From Lichenifustis flavocetrariae (GTDB lineage Bacteria > Pseudomonadota > Alphaproteobacteria > Rhizobiales > Beijerinckiaceae), in NCBI RefSeq assembly GCF_026130545.1, contig NZ_JAMOIM010000001.1, positions 372,001 through 436,000 on the forward strand: a stretch of 64,000 nt of DNA, read 5' to 3'. Below the pieces are notes generated by a model that had not been told where the DNA came from, ran no database searches, and saw only the letters and a program-made list of their open reading frames with translations. Shown here in pieces: positions 18,075-26,843 of the stretch. Position 1 is the stretch's first letter; the number at the start of each line of letters is the position of its first letter. The translations under genes and the position numbers were made by a program.

Positions 18075-18581
18075 CTAGCGGCGGTTCCAGGTCACGAAGC
18101 TGTAAGCGGCATCGTCTTCAGGGTGAGGCGTCGCCGCGATCCGAGCCGCGACGAACCATTCGCGGTCATGGATCGGCGGGAATTTGGCGTCGCCGTCGGG
18201 CTCGATGTCCACCTCGGTGATCGACAGGCGGGAGGCCAGCGGCATGAACGCGGCATAGATCATGCCGCCTCCCGCGACCATGAGTGTGTCCGCGCCGAGG
18301 CGGTCGGCGGCACGATCGGCTTTCTCGACGGCATCACCGATATTGGACGCGACAATCGCGCCGGCCGGCACAAATCCTGGGTCTTGCGTCAGTACGATAG
18401 TCGAACGCCCTGGAAGGGGATGCCCGATCGACGCGAAAGTTCGCCGTCCCATTATGACCGGTCGACCCAGCGTGGCGGCCCGGAAATGCTGGAGGTCGCC
18501 CGGCAGCCGCCAAGGCATATGGCCGGAACTGCCGATGACGCCGTTGCGGGCCACGGCCGCGATCAGCACGATCGGCCGCAT
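18075..18581 (-). CDS. folA: Dihydrofolate reductase
   Basis: The product is 168 residues, usual for FolA. It shows IAAVARNGVIG, the substrate motif MPWRLPGDLQHF with the catalytic Asp, VIMGRRTFASIG (NADPH site), and VAGGGMIYAAFMPLA. It reduces dihydrofolate to tetrahydrofolate with NADPH. It overlaps the upstream GNAT gene by one base (TGATG at 18579-18583), so the two are coupled. The divergent thyX at 19145 makes this a small folate/thymidylate locus. ThyX does not produce dihydrofolate, so FolA here serves de novo folate and any dihydrofolate formed otherwise. Confidence 0.95.
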   Translation of the reverse strand: MRPIVLIAAVARNGVIGSSGHMPWRLPGDLQHFRAATLGRPVIMGRRTFASIGHPLPGRSTIVLTQDPGFVPAGAIVASNIGDAVEKADRAADRLGADTLMVAGGGMIYAAFMPLASRLSITEVDIEPDGDAKFPPIHDREWFVAARIAATPHPEDDAAYSFVTWNRR

Positions 18582-19090
18582 CAGCCGGCTCGGCCGAGAT
18601 CAGCCAGAGCGTCACCCGTCAGGCGGCAGGTCGTCCAGTCGTCTTGCAATGACGCGCCTTGGCTCCGGTAGAACGCGATCGCGGGCGTGTTCCAGTCGAG
18701 TACCGCCCATTCGAGGCGCGGCAATCCCTCCACCACGCAGCGATGCGCCAAAGTCCGCAGGAGTGCCTTGCCGATCCCGTGCCGCCGAAAGTCGGGGCGG
18801 ACGAACAAGTCTTCGAGATACAGGCCGTGACGACCCCGAAACGTCGAAAAACTGTAGAACCAGAGCGCGAACCCGGCCGGGTCTCCGTCACATTCGGCAA
18901 TGTCGCAGAACACGCGCGGCTGCGGTCCGAACAAGGCCGCGGCGAAATCGCCGGCCGTCGCCACGACGTCCTGCTCCAGCTTCTCGTAGATCGCAAGCTC
19001 GCGGACGAATTGCAGCACGAGTTCAATATCGGCCGGTCGGGCGGGACGAATGGCCACCCGGCCCGGCGTCGTGTTAAGAGCAGAGGTCAT
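18581..19090 (-). CDS. GNAT N-acetyltransferase, diamine acetyltransferase-like
   Basis: The product is 169 residues, a single GNAT domain: [25 protein letters not shown] at the N-terminus, the [22 protein letters not shown] acetyl-CoA loop (split here as [10 protein letters not shown] and [10 protein letters not shown]), and [19 protein letters not shown] near the end. These features fit the spermidine/spermine (SSAT)-like branch, which acetylates small amines, but the substrate is unproven. It is upstream of folA and coupled to it by a one-base overlap. Its start region faces thyX across about 54 bases. Confidence 0.85.
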   Translation of the reverse strand: MTSALNTTPGRVAIRPARPADIELVLQFVRELAIYEKLEQDVVATAGDFAAALFGPQPRVFCDIAECDGDPAGFALWFYSFSTFRGRHGLYLEDLFVRPDFRRHGIGKALLRTLAHRCVVEGLPRLEWAVLDWNTPAIAFYRSQGASLQDDWTTCRLTGDALADLGRAG

Positions 19091-19144
19091 AGGCGACGGC
19101 TTAGCGGCCGGAGCGCGCGAAGGTCAACATTCGGGGTAGGGGAC

Positions 19145-20080
19145 GTGGATCAGCGAAAGGGACTGACCGACGAGGCGCGTCAGGACATCGACGCCACGCG
19201 GGCGGATCGGTTCGAAACGCGCCGCGCCACCGTTCCGGCACTGGAGGAGGTGCTGTTCGAGGCTTTTCCGGTGCTCGATCACGGCTTCATCCGGGTCATC
19301 GACTACATGGGTGACGATGGCGCCGTGGTGCAGGCCGCGCGCGTCTCCTATGGACGGGGCACCAAGAAGGTCAGCGAGGATCGCGGGCTGATCCGCTATC
19401 TGATGCGCCACTGGCATTCGACACCCTTCGAGATGTGCGAGATCAAGCTGCACGTGAAGCTGCCGATCTTCGTGGCGCGTCAATGGATCCGTCATCGGAC
19501 GTCGAGCGTGAACGAATATTCGGCGCGCTACTCGGTTCTCGACGAGGAGTTCTACATTCCGGCGCCCGCCCAATTGGCGGCCCAATCAAGCAGCAACCGC
19601 CAGGGACGGAGCGAGCTGTTGGAAGGATCGGAAGCCGCGCAGGTGCTCGATCTCCTCCGAGACGACGCGTCCCGAAACTATCGCGACTATCTTTGGATGC
19701 TCAACGAGAACGACGCCGATCCGGAGCGAAGCGGCCTGGCCCGCGAACTCGCGCGGATGAACCTCACGCTGAACATGTACACCCAGTGGTACTGGAAGAC
19801 GAACCTGCACAATCTCTTCAATTTCATGAGGTTGCGTGCGGACGCGCATGCACAATATGAAATTCGTGTCTATGCCGACGTGCTGCTTGGCCTGACTGAA
19901 CGTTGGGTGCCCCTCTCCCACGAAGCCTTTATGGAATACCGCATGGGTGCGCTCACGCTGTCACGCACCGCGGTGGAGATCGTGAAGCGCCTGCTTGCCG
20001 GGGAGCGGGTAACGCAAGAGACGAGCGGCCTACCGCCGCGTGAATGGCGGGAATTCGCGGCTGGTCTCGGCCTAAGCTGA
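19145..20080 (+). CDS. thyX: Flavin-dependent thymidylate synthase
   Basis: The product is 311 residues from a GTG at 19145 with a strong GGGGTAGGGG upstream; the frame is open much further upstream but that part overlaps the GNAT gene and is not conserved-looking. The signature [15 protein letters not shown] is the ThyX motif (RHR-x7-S), and [28 protein letters not shown] and [17 protein letters not shown] are family segments for FAD and dUMP binding. It methylates dUMP to dTMP using methylenetetrahydrofolate and reduced FAD. It is divergent from the GNAT-folA pair. Confidence 0.95.
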   Translation: MDQRKGLTDEARQDIDATRADRFETRRATVPALEEVLFEAFPVLDHGFIRVIDYMGDDGAVVQAARVSYGRGTKKVSEDRGLIRYLMRHWHSTPFEMCEIKLHVKLPIFVARQWIRHRTSSVNEYSARYSVLDEEFYIPAPAQLAAQSSSNRQGRSELLEGSEAAQVLDLLRDDASRNYRDYLWMLNENDADPERSGLARELARMNLTLNMYTQWYWKTNLHNLFNFMRLRADAHAQYEIRVYADVLLGLTERWVPLSHEAFMEYRMGALTLSRTAVEIVKRLLAGERVTQETSGLPPREWREFAAGLGLS

Positions 20081-20116
20081 TCCTTGCATGTCGTCGGTCG
20101 ACGTCATTCCTGGAGA

Positions 20117-21172
20117 TCAGGCTGTTGCCCGGTGGGCCGGATCGAGGTTTTCGAGGTCCCGGCGGACGGAGCTCCAACCACGCCGGCGCGGCCGCGCGAA
20201 CGTCACGCTCTCCCGCAAGGCAATCGCAGATCCGCTGCCGATCACGATGGCGGATCCGATCATCATCGTCATGCTCGGGACGGTGCCGAACACCAGCCAT
20301 CCGATGACGATCGCCAACGGGATCTGCGCATAGCTGAAAGGCGCCAGGAGTGACGCGGGCGCGCAACGATAGGCGACGATCTGCAGGACCATGGCCGTGG
20401 CCGCCAGCAGCCCCATGATGCCCCCCAACCCGAGCCCCGTGAGATCCGGCGTCTTCCAGCCGGGCAGCGCGGCGCCCGATAAGACCAAAAAGCCTACGAA
20501 CGCGGAGATCACGATTGTCGTCTCCGTCCGCTCTGTCCGGCTGAGACGCGTCGTGATCACGGTGAGAGCCGAAAAGACGCTCGATAAAAGCGGAAACAGC
20601 GTAGCTGCTTGAAACGTTCCCCCTCCAGGCTGCACGACGATCAGTATGCCGGCAAAGCCGACCCCGCCCGCCACCCAGCGCTGCCAGCCGACGTGTTCTT
20701 TGAGGATCCAAGCCGCGAGGCCGGTGATGATCAGGGGGGCGCAGAACGCGATGGCCGTCGAATCGGCGACCGGCAGAAACATGAAGCCGACGAGCGCGAG
20801 GGCTGTCGAAATGGCGCTTGCCAAGCCGCGTGAGACCTGAAGAAGCGGTCGCGCGGCACGCAACACGCTCGGCGTGCGGAGAACGATCGGCGCAACGGCG
20901 AGAACCAGGACCGCATAGCGCATCCAGGCAACTTCGAGACCCGTGTAGGTGACCGCCAGCGTCTTCGAGATCATATCGGCGATCGGGAACAGCAGCGTGC
21001 TCAGCAGCAGCGCGCCGATGCCTGCGAGGGTTCGATCCTTCGACAGTGACCGGGACGCGGTACTCTCTGCCTTCGGCGCGAGTGGAACAAGGCTCAGGCG
21101 CGCCTGCGGCTGCGCGATCGCGTGGACCTCCTCTGCTTCGGGACGCAGACGAGCCGAGGAGAGCGGAGCCAA
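20117..21172 (-). CDS. EamA/DMT family transporter
   Basis: The product is up to 351 residues with ten predicted membrane helices in two EamA repeats (about 50-185 and 195-325). Marks include LFPIADMISKTLAVTYTGLE in the first repeat and ATAMVLQIVAYRCAPASLLAPFSY in the second, the usual EamA helix with a kinked Pro. The first 45 residues are hydrophilic, so the true start may be internal. It is a drug/metabolite-type exporter, often for amino acids or related metabolites; substrate unknown. It is convergent with thyX and divergent from the aminotransferase gene. Confidence 0.85.
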   Translation of the reverse strand: MAPLSSARLRPEAEEVHAIAQPQARLSLVPLAPKAESTASRSLSKDRTLAGIGALLLSTLLFPIADMISKTLAVTYTGLEVAWMRYAVLVLAVAPIVLRTPSVLRAARPLLQVSRGLASAISTALALVGFMFLPVADSTAIAFCAPLIITGLAAWILKEHVGWQRWVAGGVGFAGILIVVQPGGGTFQAATLFPLLSSVFSALTVITTRLSRTERTETTIVISAFVGFLVLSGAALPGWKTPDLTGLGLGGIMGLLAATAMVLQIVAYRCAPASLLAPFSYAQIPLAIVIGWLVFGTVPSMTMMIGSAIVIGSGSAIALRESVTFARPRRRGWSSVRRDLENLDPAHRATA

Positions 21173-21350
21173 GCGGAAGCCTTTACGGCGAGAGACGAAT
21201 GGCGTGACGCTGCAAGCTGGATCTCACCAGAGTGTTAACGGATCGGCCTTGCATGTCAGACTTGCGTGGCGCGCATTCACCAGGCTTGGAGTCGGCGCTC
21301 GACAAGCCCGGGGATGCGTGTCACTCCGCGCGGCGAGGCTGAGGGACAGC

Positions 21351-22295
21351 ATGACGGGTGGCACACAGGATTACGTCGGGGATCCCCGCAACGATCAGGT
21401 TCTCATCTCGGTCAATGGCGTGCTGGTGCCGCGCGACGACGCAAAGGTGTCGGTCTTCGATTCCGGCTTCGTGCTTGGCGACGGGGTCTGGGAAGGCTTG
21501 CGGCTGGTCGACGGCAGGCTAGCCTTTCTCGACGCGCACCTCGACCGCTTGTACGATGGCGCCCGCATGCTGATGATCGACATCGGCCTCACCCGCGCCG
21601 AATTGGCCGCCCGTCTCGCCGCCTGCCTTGCCGCGAACGAGATGCAGGACGGTGTCCATATCCGCCTGATGGTGACCCGAGGCCCAAAGCGCTCGCCCTA
21701 TCAGGATCCCCGCCTGTCGCTCGGTCAGGCCACGATTGTCATCATTCCGGAATGGAAGCAGCCACGTCCCGAGATGTTCGCCAAAGGGATCACGCTGTTT
21801 ACGGTGCATGTGCGCCGCACGGGGCCGGCCGATCAGGACCCCAAGCTCAATTCGCATTCCAAGATCAATGATATCCTGGCCTGCATCCAGGCCACCCAGG
21901 CCGGCGCCGACGAGGCCCTGATGCTCGACGACCGCGGTTTCGTAGCGACGTGCAATTCAACGCATTTCTTCATCGTCCGGGATGGTGAAGTGTGGACCTC
22001 TGGAGGCGGCTTCTGCCTTCGTGGCATCACGCGCGGCGCCGTCATCGCGGCGGCTCGATCCGGCGGCATCCCGGTCTTCGAGCGTGATTTCTCGCTATTC
22101 GACGTCTATGGTGCTCAGGAGGCCTTCGTGACCGGCACCTTTGCGGGCCTGACGCCCGTCGCCAGTGTCGATGGGCGCCCGCTGCCCATGCTGGGCGATG
22201 CGGACGACGCCTCCGGCCCGATCACGCGGCGTCTGCGCGACCTGTACCGCGACCTGATCCGCCAGGATGCCGCACAGCAGGAACGTCTGCGGTGA
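21351..22295 (+). CDS. Class IV (BCAT/D-AAT-like) aminotransferase
   Basis: The product is 314 residues from ATG 21351 with GAGGGA upstream. It is a fold-type IV PLP enzyme: VSVFDSGFVLGDGVWEGL (start of the domain), RLVDGRLAFLDAHLDRL, the PLP lysine probably Lys165 in DPKLNSHS, and FVATCNSTHFFIV plus CLRGITRGAVI near the phosphate site. It transfers an amino group between an amino acid and an oxoacid; branched-chain or D-amino acids are possible substrates. The next gene, a sulfotransferase-like protein, overlaps its stop by 4 bases. Plants carry proteins in which these two domains are fused, so the two products probably act together. Confidence 0.88.
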   Translation: MTGGTQDYVGDPRNDQVLISVNGVLVPRDDAKVSVFDSGFVLGDGVWEGLRLVDGRLAFLDAHLDRLYDGARMLMIDIGLTRAELAARLAACLAANEMQDGVHIRLMVTRGPKRSPYQDPRLSLGQATIVIIPEWKQPRPEMFAKGITLFTVHVRRTGPADQDPKLNSHSKINDILACIQATQAGADEALMLDDRGFVATCNSTHFFIVRDGEVWTSGGGFCLRGITRGAVIAAARSGGIPVFERDFSLFDVYGAQEAFVTGTFAGLTPVASVDGRPLPMLGDADDASGPITRRLRDLYRDLIRQDAAQQERLR

Positions 22296-23041
22296 CCGAC
22301 GTCATTCGCATCACCATGTGGTCAGGCCCGCGCAACGTATCGACCGCGATGATGCGGTCATTCGAGAACCGATCCGACACCAGCGTCAGCGACGAGCCCT
22401 TCTATGCCGCCTACCTCCGCGCGACCGGCCTGAACCACCCGATGCGCGACGCCGTGCTCGCAAGTCAGCCGCATGACCCTGCGGCCGTCATCGCGGCTCT
22501 TCTGGGGCCCGTGCCGGACGGACAGACGATTTGGTACCAGAAGCACATGACCCATCACATGCTGCCGGATTTCGATCGGAACTGGCTCGATCAGGTCACC
22601 AATGCCTTCTTGGTGCGGCGCCCGGAGGCGGTGCTGGCCTCATACGTCGAGCGGCGCGCCGAGGTGACCCTCGCCGATATCGGCTTGCCGCAGCAGGTCG
22701 AGATTTTCGAGAGGGTAGCCGACCGGCTGGGAGCGGCTCCGCCGGTCCTTGAAGGAGCGGACGTCCTTGCCGCTCCACAGTCGGCCTTGAGTGCGCTTTG
22801 CCGACGCTGCGGCATCCCGTTCGATGCCGCCATGTTGGCGTGGCCTGCGGGACCGAGACCTTCGGACGGCGCCTGGGCGCCGGCTTGGTACGACAAGGTT
22901 GAAGCCTCGACTGGGTTCGGACCTCCTCGCGCCGAGGTGGCCTTCGCCGAGTTGCGCGACGACTTGAAGCCGATCGCCGAGGCGGCGCAGCCCTATTACG
23001 AGCGGCTGGCGCGCCATCGGATCGGCGTCAAGCTCTCCTGA
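22292..23041 (+). CDS. Sulfotransferase-like protein coupled to the aminotransferase
   Basis: The product is 249 residues from a GTG that overlaps the preceding stop (GTGA at 22292-22295). ITMWSGPRNVSTAMMRSFENR is a P-loop variant of the sulfotransferase fold (5'-phosphosulfate-binding-like loop, split here as MWSGPRNVST and MMRSFENR), followed by VSDEPFYAAYLRATG and a later FLVRRPEAVLASY resembling the 3'-phosphate site. Whether it uses PAPS is unknown. Arabidopsis proteins annotated as branched-chain aminotransferase-like join this kind of domain to a class IV aminotransferase (from memory), which supports a shared pathway with the upstream gene. Confidence 0.8.
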   Translation: MTDVIRITMWSGPRNVSTAMMRSFENRSDTSVSDEPFYAAYLRATGLNHPMRDAVLASQPHDPAAVIAALLGPVPDGQTIWYQKHMTHHMLPDFDRNWLDQVTNAFLVRRPEAVLASYVERRAEVTLADIGLPQQVEIFERVADRLGAAPPVLEGADVLAAPQSALSALCRRCGIPFDAAMLAWPAGPRPSDGAWAPAWYDKVEASTGFGPPRAEVAFAELRDDLKPIAEAAQPYYERLARHRIGVKLS

Positions 23042-23055
23042 TGCGGTGTTCGGCG

Positions 23056-23451
23056 TCAGGCTCCTGCGAGACTGAGCGGAAAATCGGGCTCCGAACGTGC
23101 GGCAGCCGCGCGTTCCGCATTCTTGTCCCGGCCATCGAGCGATTCGGCTTTCTTGAACTCGTCGACGGCGGCCTCAAGATTGCTGCGGGCTTCGGCCATC
23201 TGACCCTTGAGCTCGTCTGCCGATCGCTTGAGATTGTCCCGACGCGTCGCCGCGGCCCGAGCATAGGTCGGATAGGCGAAATGGGACGGATCGGTGATGC
23301 CCGACCGAGTCTCCTCGGTGGTGATCTCCCGGTCGAGGTCAGTCGCCATCCGGTTAAAATCAGCGATCATATACTCGATCTGCTGAACCCGACGACGACG
23401 CTCCTCAACCTGGAAGCGTTTGAGGCGAACGATATGATCCCGCGACTTCAT
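23056..23451 (-). CDS. fliJ: Flagellar export protein FliJ
   Basis: The product is 131 residues from the ATG at 23451 (MKSRDHIVRLKRFQVEERRR), the usual FliJ start; the frame is open further upstream but that part has no coding character. It is almost entirely helical coiled coil, with QQIEYMIADFNRMATDLDREI as in Rhizobiales FliJ. FliJ is the stalk of the FliI ATPase in the flagellar export apparatus and helps chaperones. The partner fliI is not next to it here. It is divergent from ctrA across 667 bases, a neighbourhood common in Rhizobiales and consistent with CtrA control of flagellar genes. Confidence 0.8.
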   Translation of the reverse strand: MKSRDHIVRLKRFQVEERRRRVQQIEYMIADFNRMATDLDREITTEETRSGITDPSHFAYPTYARAAATRRDNLKRSADELKGQMAEARSNLEAAVDEFKKAESLDGRDKNAERAAAARSEPDFPLSLAGA

Positions 23452-24118
23452 ACGCAGAAACTCCAAGACGCGAGTTTGAACAAGTAGGAACCCGAAGGTC
23501 CCCGACGACTTCCGCGAGACAGGGTTACCATCGCCGAAGCAAGTTGCTTCTTCCTTACGCCACACGGTAGGAATGGAGCAGGCGGCCATGTGAATCGCCG
23601 AACGGCTTCGGATCGCCAGCTCTGTGGCGCTTTTGCAACAATCGTGGCTTGGGTGGCGTGAAATGCTGGCTAAGTCGCATCTGGACCGGCCGCGCGGGCG
23701 TTCACGAGTATGGCGTAAACTTGGCGTTTACCTCTCTCGTTAACATTGGGTTTCGGTTATGTATCGGGTGGCCTAGAGCGGTGGTGATCGAGGTCGGAAC
23801 GCAATCATTCAAAATCGCGACAGCTGAACGAGCGCGTCGCGGCTTGTTTTGCTCCGTCCAAACGGGGTCGATCATGACGATCGCTCCGCCTGTCGAGCAC
23901 CTGTCCCCCCGCCAACCATGTGGCACGAACGCCAGAGCGCTGAATGCGCGGTGTGGCGTTCGGTCCAGGGTCGAATGGAAGTTTGTTAACCAGTTTCGTT
24001 TAGGTCTCGGTCATCGGTCCGGTCGGCCGGTGACCTCCGCGTCACGTCGCGCCGCCCGGGCGCCGTCGTGGTCAGTGGACCAGAACTACGCCACCCGGGA
24101 CAATGGTGGGGATCATTT
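23452..24118. other. Long divergent regulatory region between fliJ and ctrA
   Basis: No convincing gene was found in 667 bases. The region holds an exact inverted repeat at 23715-23731 and two TTAA-containing segments (TTAAC at 23740-23744, and GTTAACCAGTTTCGTTTAG from about 23996) that resemble CtrA half-sites but with spacing of nine rather than the usual seven bases. A long leader is typical of ctrA, which has multiple promoters in relatives. Confidence 0.5.
23715..23731. promoter_or_regulatory. Inverted repeat GTAAAC-N5-GTTTAC
   Basis: GTAAAC, five bases TTGGC, then GTTTAC form an exact 6-bp inverted repeat, 388 bases upstream of ctrA and 264 upstream of fliJ. Nine bases after it begins TTAAC. 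It has the size and symmetry of an operator for a dimeric regulator. No regulator can be assigned. Confidence 0.4.
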
Positions 24119-24820
24119 ATGCGCGTTCTACTGATCGAAGACGACAGCGCCACCGCGCAGAGCATCGAGTTGATGTTGAAGAGTGAAAGCTTCAACGTCT
24201 ACACGACCGATCTCGGCGAGGAGGGTATCGACCTCGGTAAACTCTATGACTACGATATCATCCTGTTGGACCTCAATCTGCCTGACATGTCTGGCTACGA
24301 GGTCTTACGGACGCTTCGTGTGGCAAAGGTGAAGACCCCGATCTTGATCCTGTCCGGCCTGGCTGGGATTGAAGACAAGGTCAAAGGCCTGGGTTTCGGA
24401 GCCGACGATTATCTCACGAAGCCGTTCCACAAGGACGAACTCGTAGCGCGTATCCACGCGATCGTCCGGCGCTCGAAGGGTCATGCTCAGTCTGTGATCG
24501 CGACCGGGGACCTGATCGTTAACCTCGACCAGAAAACCGTCGAGGTGTCCGGTGCCAGGGTTCATCTGACCGGCAAGGAATACCAGATGCTGGAGCTGCT
24601 TTCGCTTCGCAAGGGCACGACCCTGACCAAGGAGATGTTCCTCAACCATCTCTACGGCGGAATGGATGAACCCGAGCTGAAGATCATCGACGTCTTCATT
24701 TGCAAGCTGCGCAAGAAGCTGGCAAATGCGAGCCATGGCCGGAACTTCATCGAAACGGTCTGGGGACGCGGCTATGTGTTGCGTGAGCCCAATGAGGCGG
24801 AAGAGCGGATCACCGCCTGA
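24119..24820 (+). CDS. ctrA: Cell-cycle master response regulator CtrA
   Basis: The product is 233 residues starting [19 protein letters not shown], nearly the canonical CtrA start. The receiver domain has Asp8/Asp9, the phosphorylated Asp51 in [13 protein letters not shown] and Lys in YLTKPFH; residues about 130-225 form an OmpR-type winged helix ([37 protein letters not shown]). CtrA binds TTAA-N7-TTAA sites to control replication, flagella and division in alphaproteobacteria; it receives phosphate from CckA through ChpT, whose gene lies at 34510. The C-terminus (EERITA) differs from the AA tag of Caulobacter. A strong terminator follows at 24835. Confidence 0.97.
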   Translation: MRVLLIEDDSATAQSIELMLKSESFNVYTTDLGEEGIDLGKLYDYDIILLDLNLPDMSGYEVLRTLRVAKVKTPILILSGLAGIEDKVKGLGFGADDYLTKPFHKDELVARIHAIVRRSKGHAQSVIATGDLIVNLDQKTVEVSGARVHLTGKEYQMLELLSLRKGTTLTKEMFLNHLYGGMDEPELKIIDVFICKLRKKLANASHGRNFIETVWGRGYVLREPNEAEERITA

Positions 24821-24834
24821 ACATAGGTCATGTT

Positions 24835-24874
24835 GCGAAAAGCCGCCCCCGGTCATCGGGAGGCGGCTTTTCGC
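24835..24874 (+). terminator. Intrinsic terminator of ctrA
   Basis: GCGAAAAGCCGCC (24835-24847) and GGCGGCTTTTCGC (24862-24874) are exact reverse complements around a 14-base loop that itself can pair (CCC with GGG). The TTTT lies in the descending arm. It starts 14 bases after the ctrA stop. Confidence 0.85.
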
Positions 24875-25057
24875 ATGTGCGGCTCTCAGGCTCCATCTCG
24901 GTCTGCTCCACAAGCACCATGGATCGGGAGCGACGTCGCAGAGAGATTCGCGTCGGCCGGACCGTCGAGGAACAGCACGGCGCCGCCCAAGGGACAGATC
25001 CGTCTTATTCCTTCGACGCTGTCATCTCGCGCGCTTCAGGGCGAACCCGGCAGATTT

Positions 25058-25423
25058 CTATCCGATGCCCAATTCCTGGCATTTGGCTTTCAGGATCGTT
25101 TGATCGAAAGGTTTGAGCAGAACCGTGTTCGCTCCAGCATGGCGGGCACGTGCCACGTGAGCGACGTCGTTTTCTGTCGTGCAAAGAATGACGAGCGGTC
25201 CTCCGCCATCCGGCATCCTGCGCAATTCCTGCAAAAAGCCGAATCCGTCGAGCACCGGCATATTCCAATCGAGCAGGATAACATCGGGCATCCGCGCCGT
25301 GCAGGTGCCGAGTGCAGCCTGACCGTCACAGGCCTCCGACACGGTCAGGGCCATTTTTTCGAAAATGCGCCGTGCGACTTTCCGGATCACCGGGGAGTCG
25401 TCGACAACAAGAACGTGCGTCAT
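25058..25423 (-). CDS. Single-domain response regulator (CheY-like)
   Basis: The product is 121 residues, one receiver domain and nothing else. VLVVDDSPVIRKVARRIF gives the acidic pair, VILLDWNMPVLDGFGFL the phosphorylated Asp, CTTENDVAHV the switch Thr region and LLKPFD the conserved Lys. The wording resembles stand-alone receivers found near cell-cycle or chemotaxis genes in Rhizobiales, but it is not clearly DivK, CpdR or CheY. It lies convergent to ctrA and 54 bases after the end of the reading of a TetR gene on the same strand (TetR stop 25478). Confidence 0.88.
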   Translation of the reverse strand: MTHVLVVDDSPVIRKVARRIFEKMALTVSEACDGQAALGTCTARMPDVILLDWNMPVLDGFGFLQELRRMPDGGGPLVILCTTENDVAHVARARHAGANTVLLKPFDQTILKAKCQELGIG

Positions 25424-25477
25424 ATCTCTGTCTCGAAAGGCGCCGACTCGCGCTTGAGGATGAAATCGGATCGGCGT

Positions 25478-26182
25478 TCACTCTTCCATGGAGTGTTGAA
25501 CAACCCCTGAATGCTTGCCGTTCCGGGCGGAGGCAACAGGGCGCGCGGGCAGGGTTGGATTCGTGTCCGCTGCGAAGGACCGATAGATGTAGTCGATCTT
25601 TGCCTCAATGCCCTCGTCACCGCCCCTCAAGCTCAGCGGGTCGGCGGGCATACGCATGGCTTCTCCCAGGGCTCGACACATGCCCCAAAGAGCCAACTCG
25701 GCGAGAACGGGGTCCGACGGACGCCAGAGCCCGGTGTTCATCTGCTCGACAATCAGCGTCGACACCACGTCGTGGAACAGGTCGAACGCTGCCCGGTCCT
25801 CGGCTTCCAGCTGATCCAAAGCGAGTTCCCGGAGCAGGTGGTCGATCAGGAACGCATTGTCCGTGCTCAACTCGACAAGGAGCCGGATTATGTGCCGCAT
25901 GCGTTCCGAAGCCGATGCGGGCTCGTCCATTATCGCATTTATTCTCAGTCGGTAGTCCTTGATCAACGGTTTGGTTACGGCGTCAAGAAGGCTTCGTTTA
26001 TCTTTGAAATAATAGCTGATGAGGGCCGGCGTGACACCGCATCCTTGAGCGATTTCACTCCGCGTCAGACTGAGTTTGCGACTTGATTGAAGATAGAGGC
26101 GTGTGGCTTCAATAAGCTTTTCCCGTCCGTTAATGCCGCTGTCTCGTGGCGGCCGACCTTGCGTCCGCTTTGTCATCACCAT
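25478..26182 (-). CDS. TetR-family transcriptional regulator
   Basis: The product is about 234 residues from the ATG at 26182. Residues 15-65 are a TetR helix-turn-helix: REKLIEATRLYL, LTRSEIAQGCGVTPALISYYFKDK (split as SEIAQGCGVTPALIS and YYFKDKRSLLDAV). The rest is the all-helical ligand-binding domain. The target is unknown; it lies upstream of the receiver gene on the same strand and faces a 661-base region without genes. Autoregulation is possible but no operator was identified. Confidence 0.85.
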   Translation of the reverse strand: MVMTKRTQGRPPRDSGINGREKLIEATRLYLQSSRKLSLTRSEIAQGCGVTPALISYYFKDKRSLLDAVTKPLIKDYRLRINAIMDEPASASERMRHIIRLLVELSTDNAFLIDHLLRELALDQLEAEDRAAFDLFHDVVSTLIVEQMNTGLWRPSDPVLAELALWGMCRALGEAMRMPADPLSLRGGDEGIEAKIDYIYRSFAADTNPTLPARPVASARNGKHSGVVQHSMEE

Positions 26183-26843
26183 CGCTGCATCCTGAAGTAC
26201 AATATAAAAATAAATACAACCAGAAGGAGAGTGAGACAAGAGTGTTCGTGCTTTGTTTCGATTAATTGGTGAACGAAGGTGCTGAATCCTGGATCATGGC
26301 GGTCGACACTGAGGCTGCCGCGAGGGAAAGCTGTGACAAGATCTAGGCGGGGGTAGAGCGGTAGAGTATGGGTCCGGATGTGCGGGCAACGAGTGGTGCA
26401 GAAGTGTCGCCTGGCACAAGGCGCGATTCCGCCTTGATCGATGTGCAGGTTGGGAACCGCGCCCGACGGGCTGTGCCGATCGGCGCCGCCTCCTGCCCTG
26501 GAGGCACCCGATCCGAACTCGCGAAACGCTCGCCAGAATGGGCGCCCTTCGCCCTCACTCCCGCTCAAAGCGCATCCTTCGGACCACCCCTGCGAAAGGC
26601 GTGATGGGGCTTCTTCCGCTCGTTGAGGCTGATATGGTGGAAATCTTGAGACTGTGGGTTCCTCGCCGCGCCAGACTGGAGTTGAAGGCAGTTACATCCG
26701 TCCCCCCTCCCTGGCGCCCGCCCGCCGGGACCCAAGAAGCTGTGGAAGTCCAATCCTGGAGATCCGCGTGAACGGGCCCGATGAAAAGCCTGTGTGCAAG
26801 CCTATGAGGATGTCGTCGAGGGTGCCGTACGCCCTGGCGCAAC
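26183..26843. other. Non-coding stretch without recognised content
   Basis: Between the TetR start and the glycosylase gene lie 661 bases. Open frames here have no conserved motif, no good ribosome site and compositions typical of antisense or random GC-rich frames. No tRNA-like T-loop, repeat or terminator was recognised. It should carry the TetR promoter (an AT-rich segment around 26195-26225 is a candidate). Confidence 0.4.

Noticed and set aside
16773-18671. Long open frame on the plus strand (over 600 codons) across the MFS and folA genes
   Set aside because: It is antisense to well-recognised genes, is rich in His, Arg, Gln and Asp as expected for a GC-rich shadow frame, and has no motif.
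23649-24134. Open frame of about 160 codons upstream of ctrA
   Set aside because: Overlaps the ctrA start, lies in the probable promoter region and lacks family features.
26176-26842. Open frames on both strands between the TetR and glycosylase genes
   Set aside because: No ribosome site, no motif, composition of random GC-rich frames.
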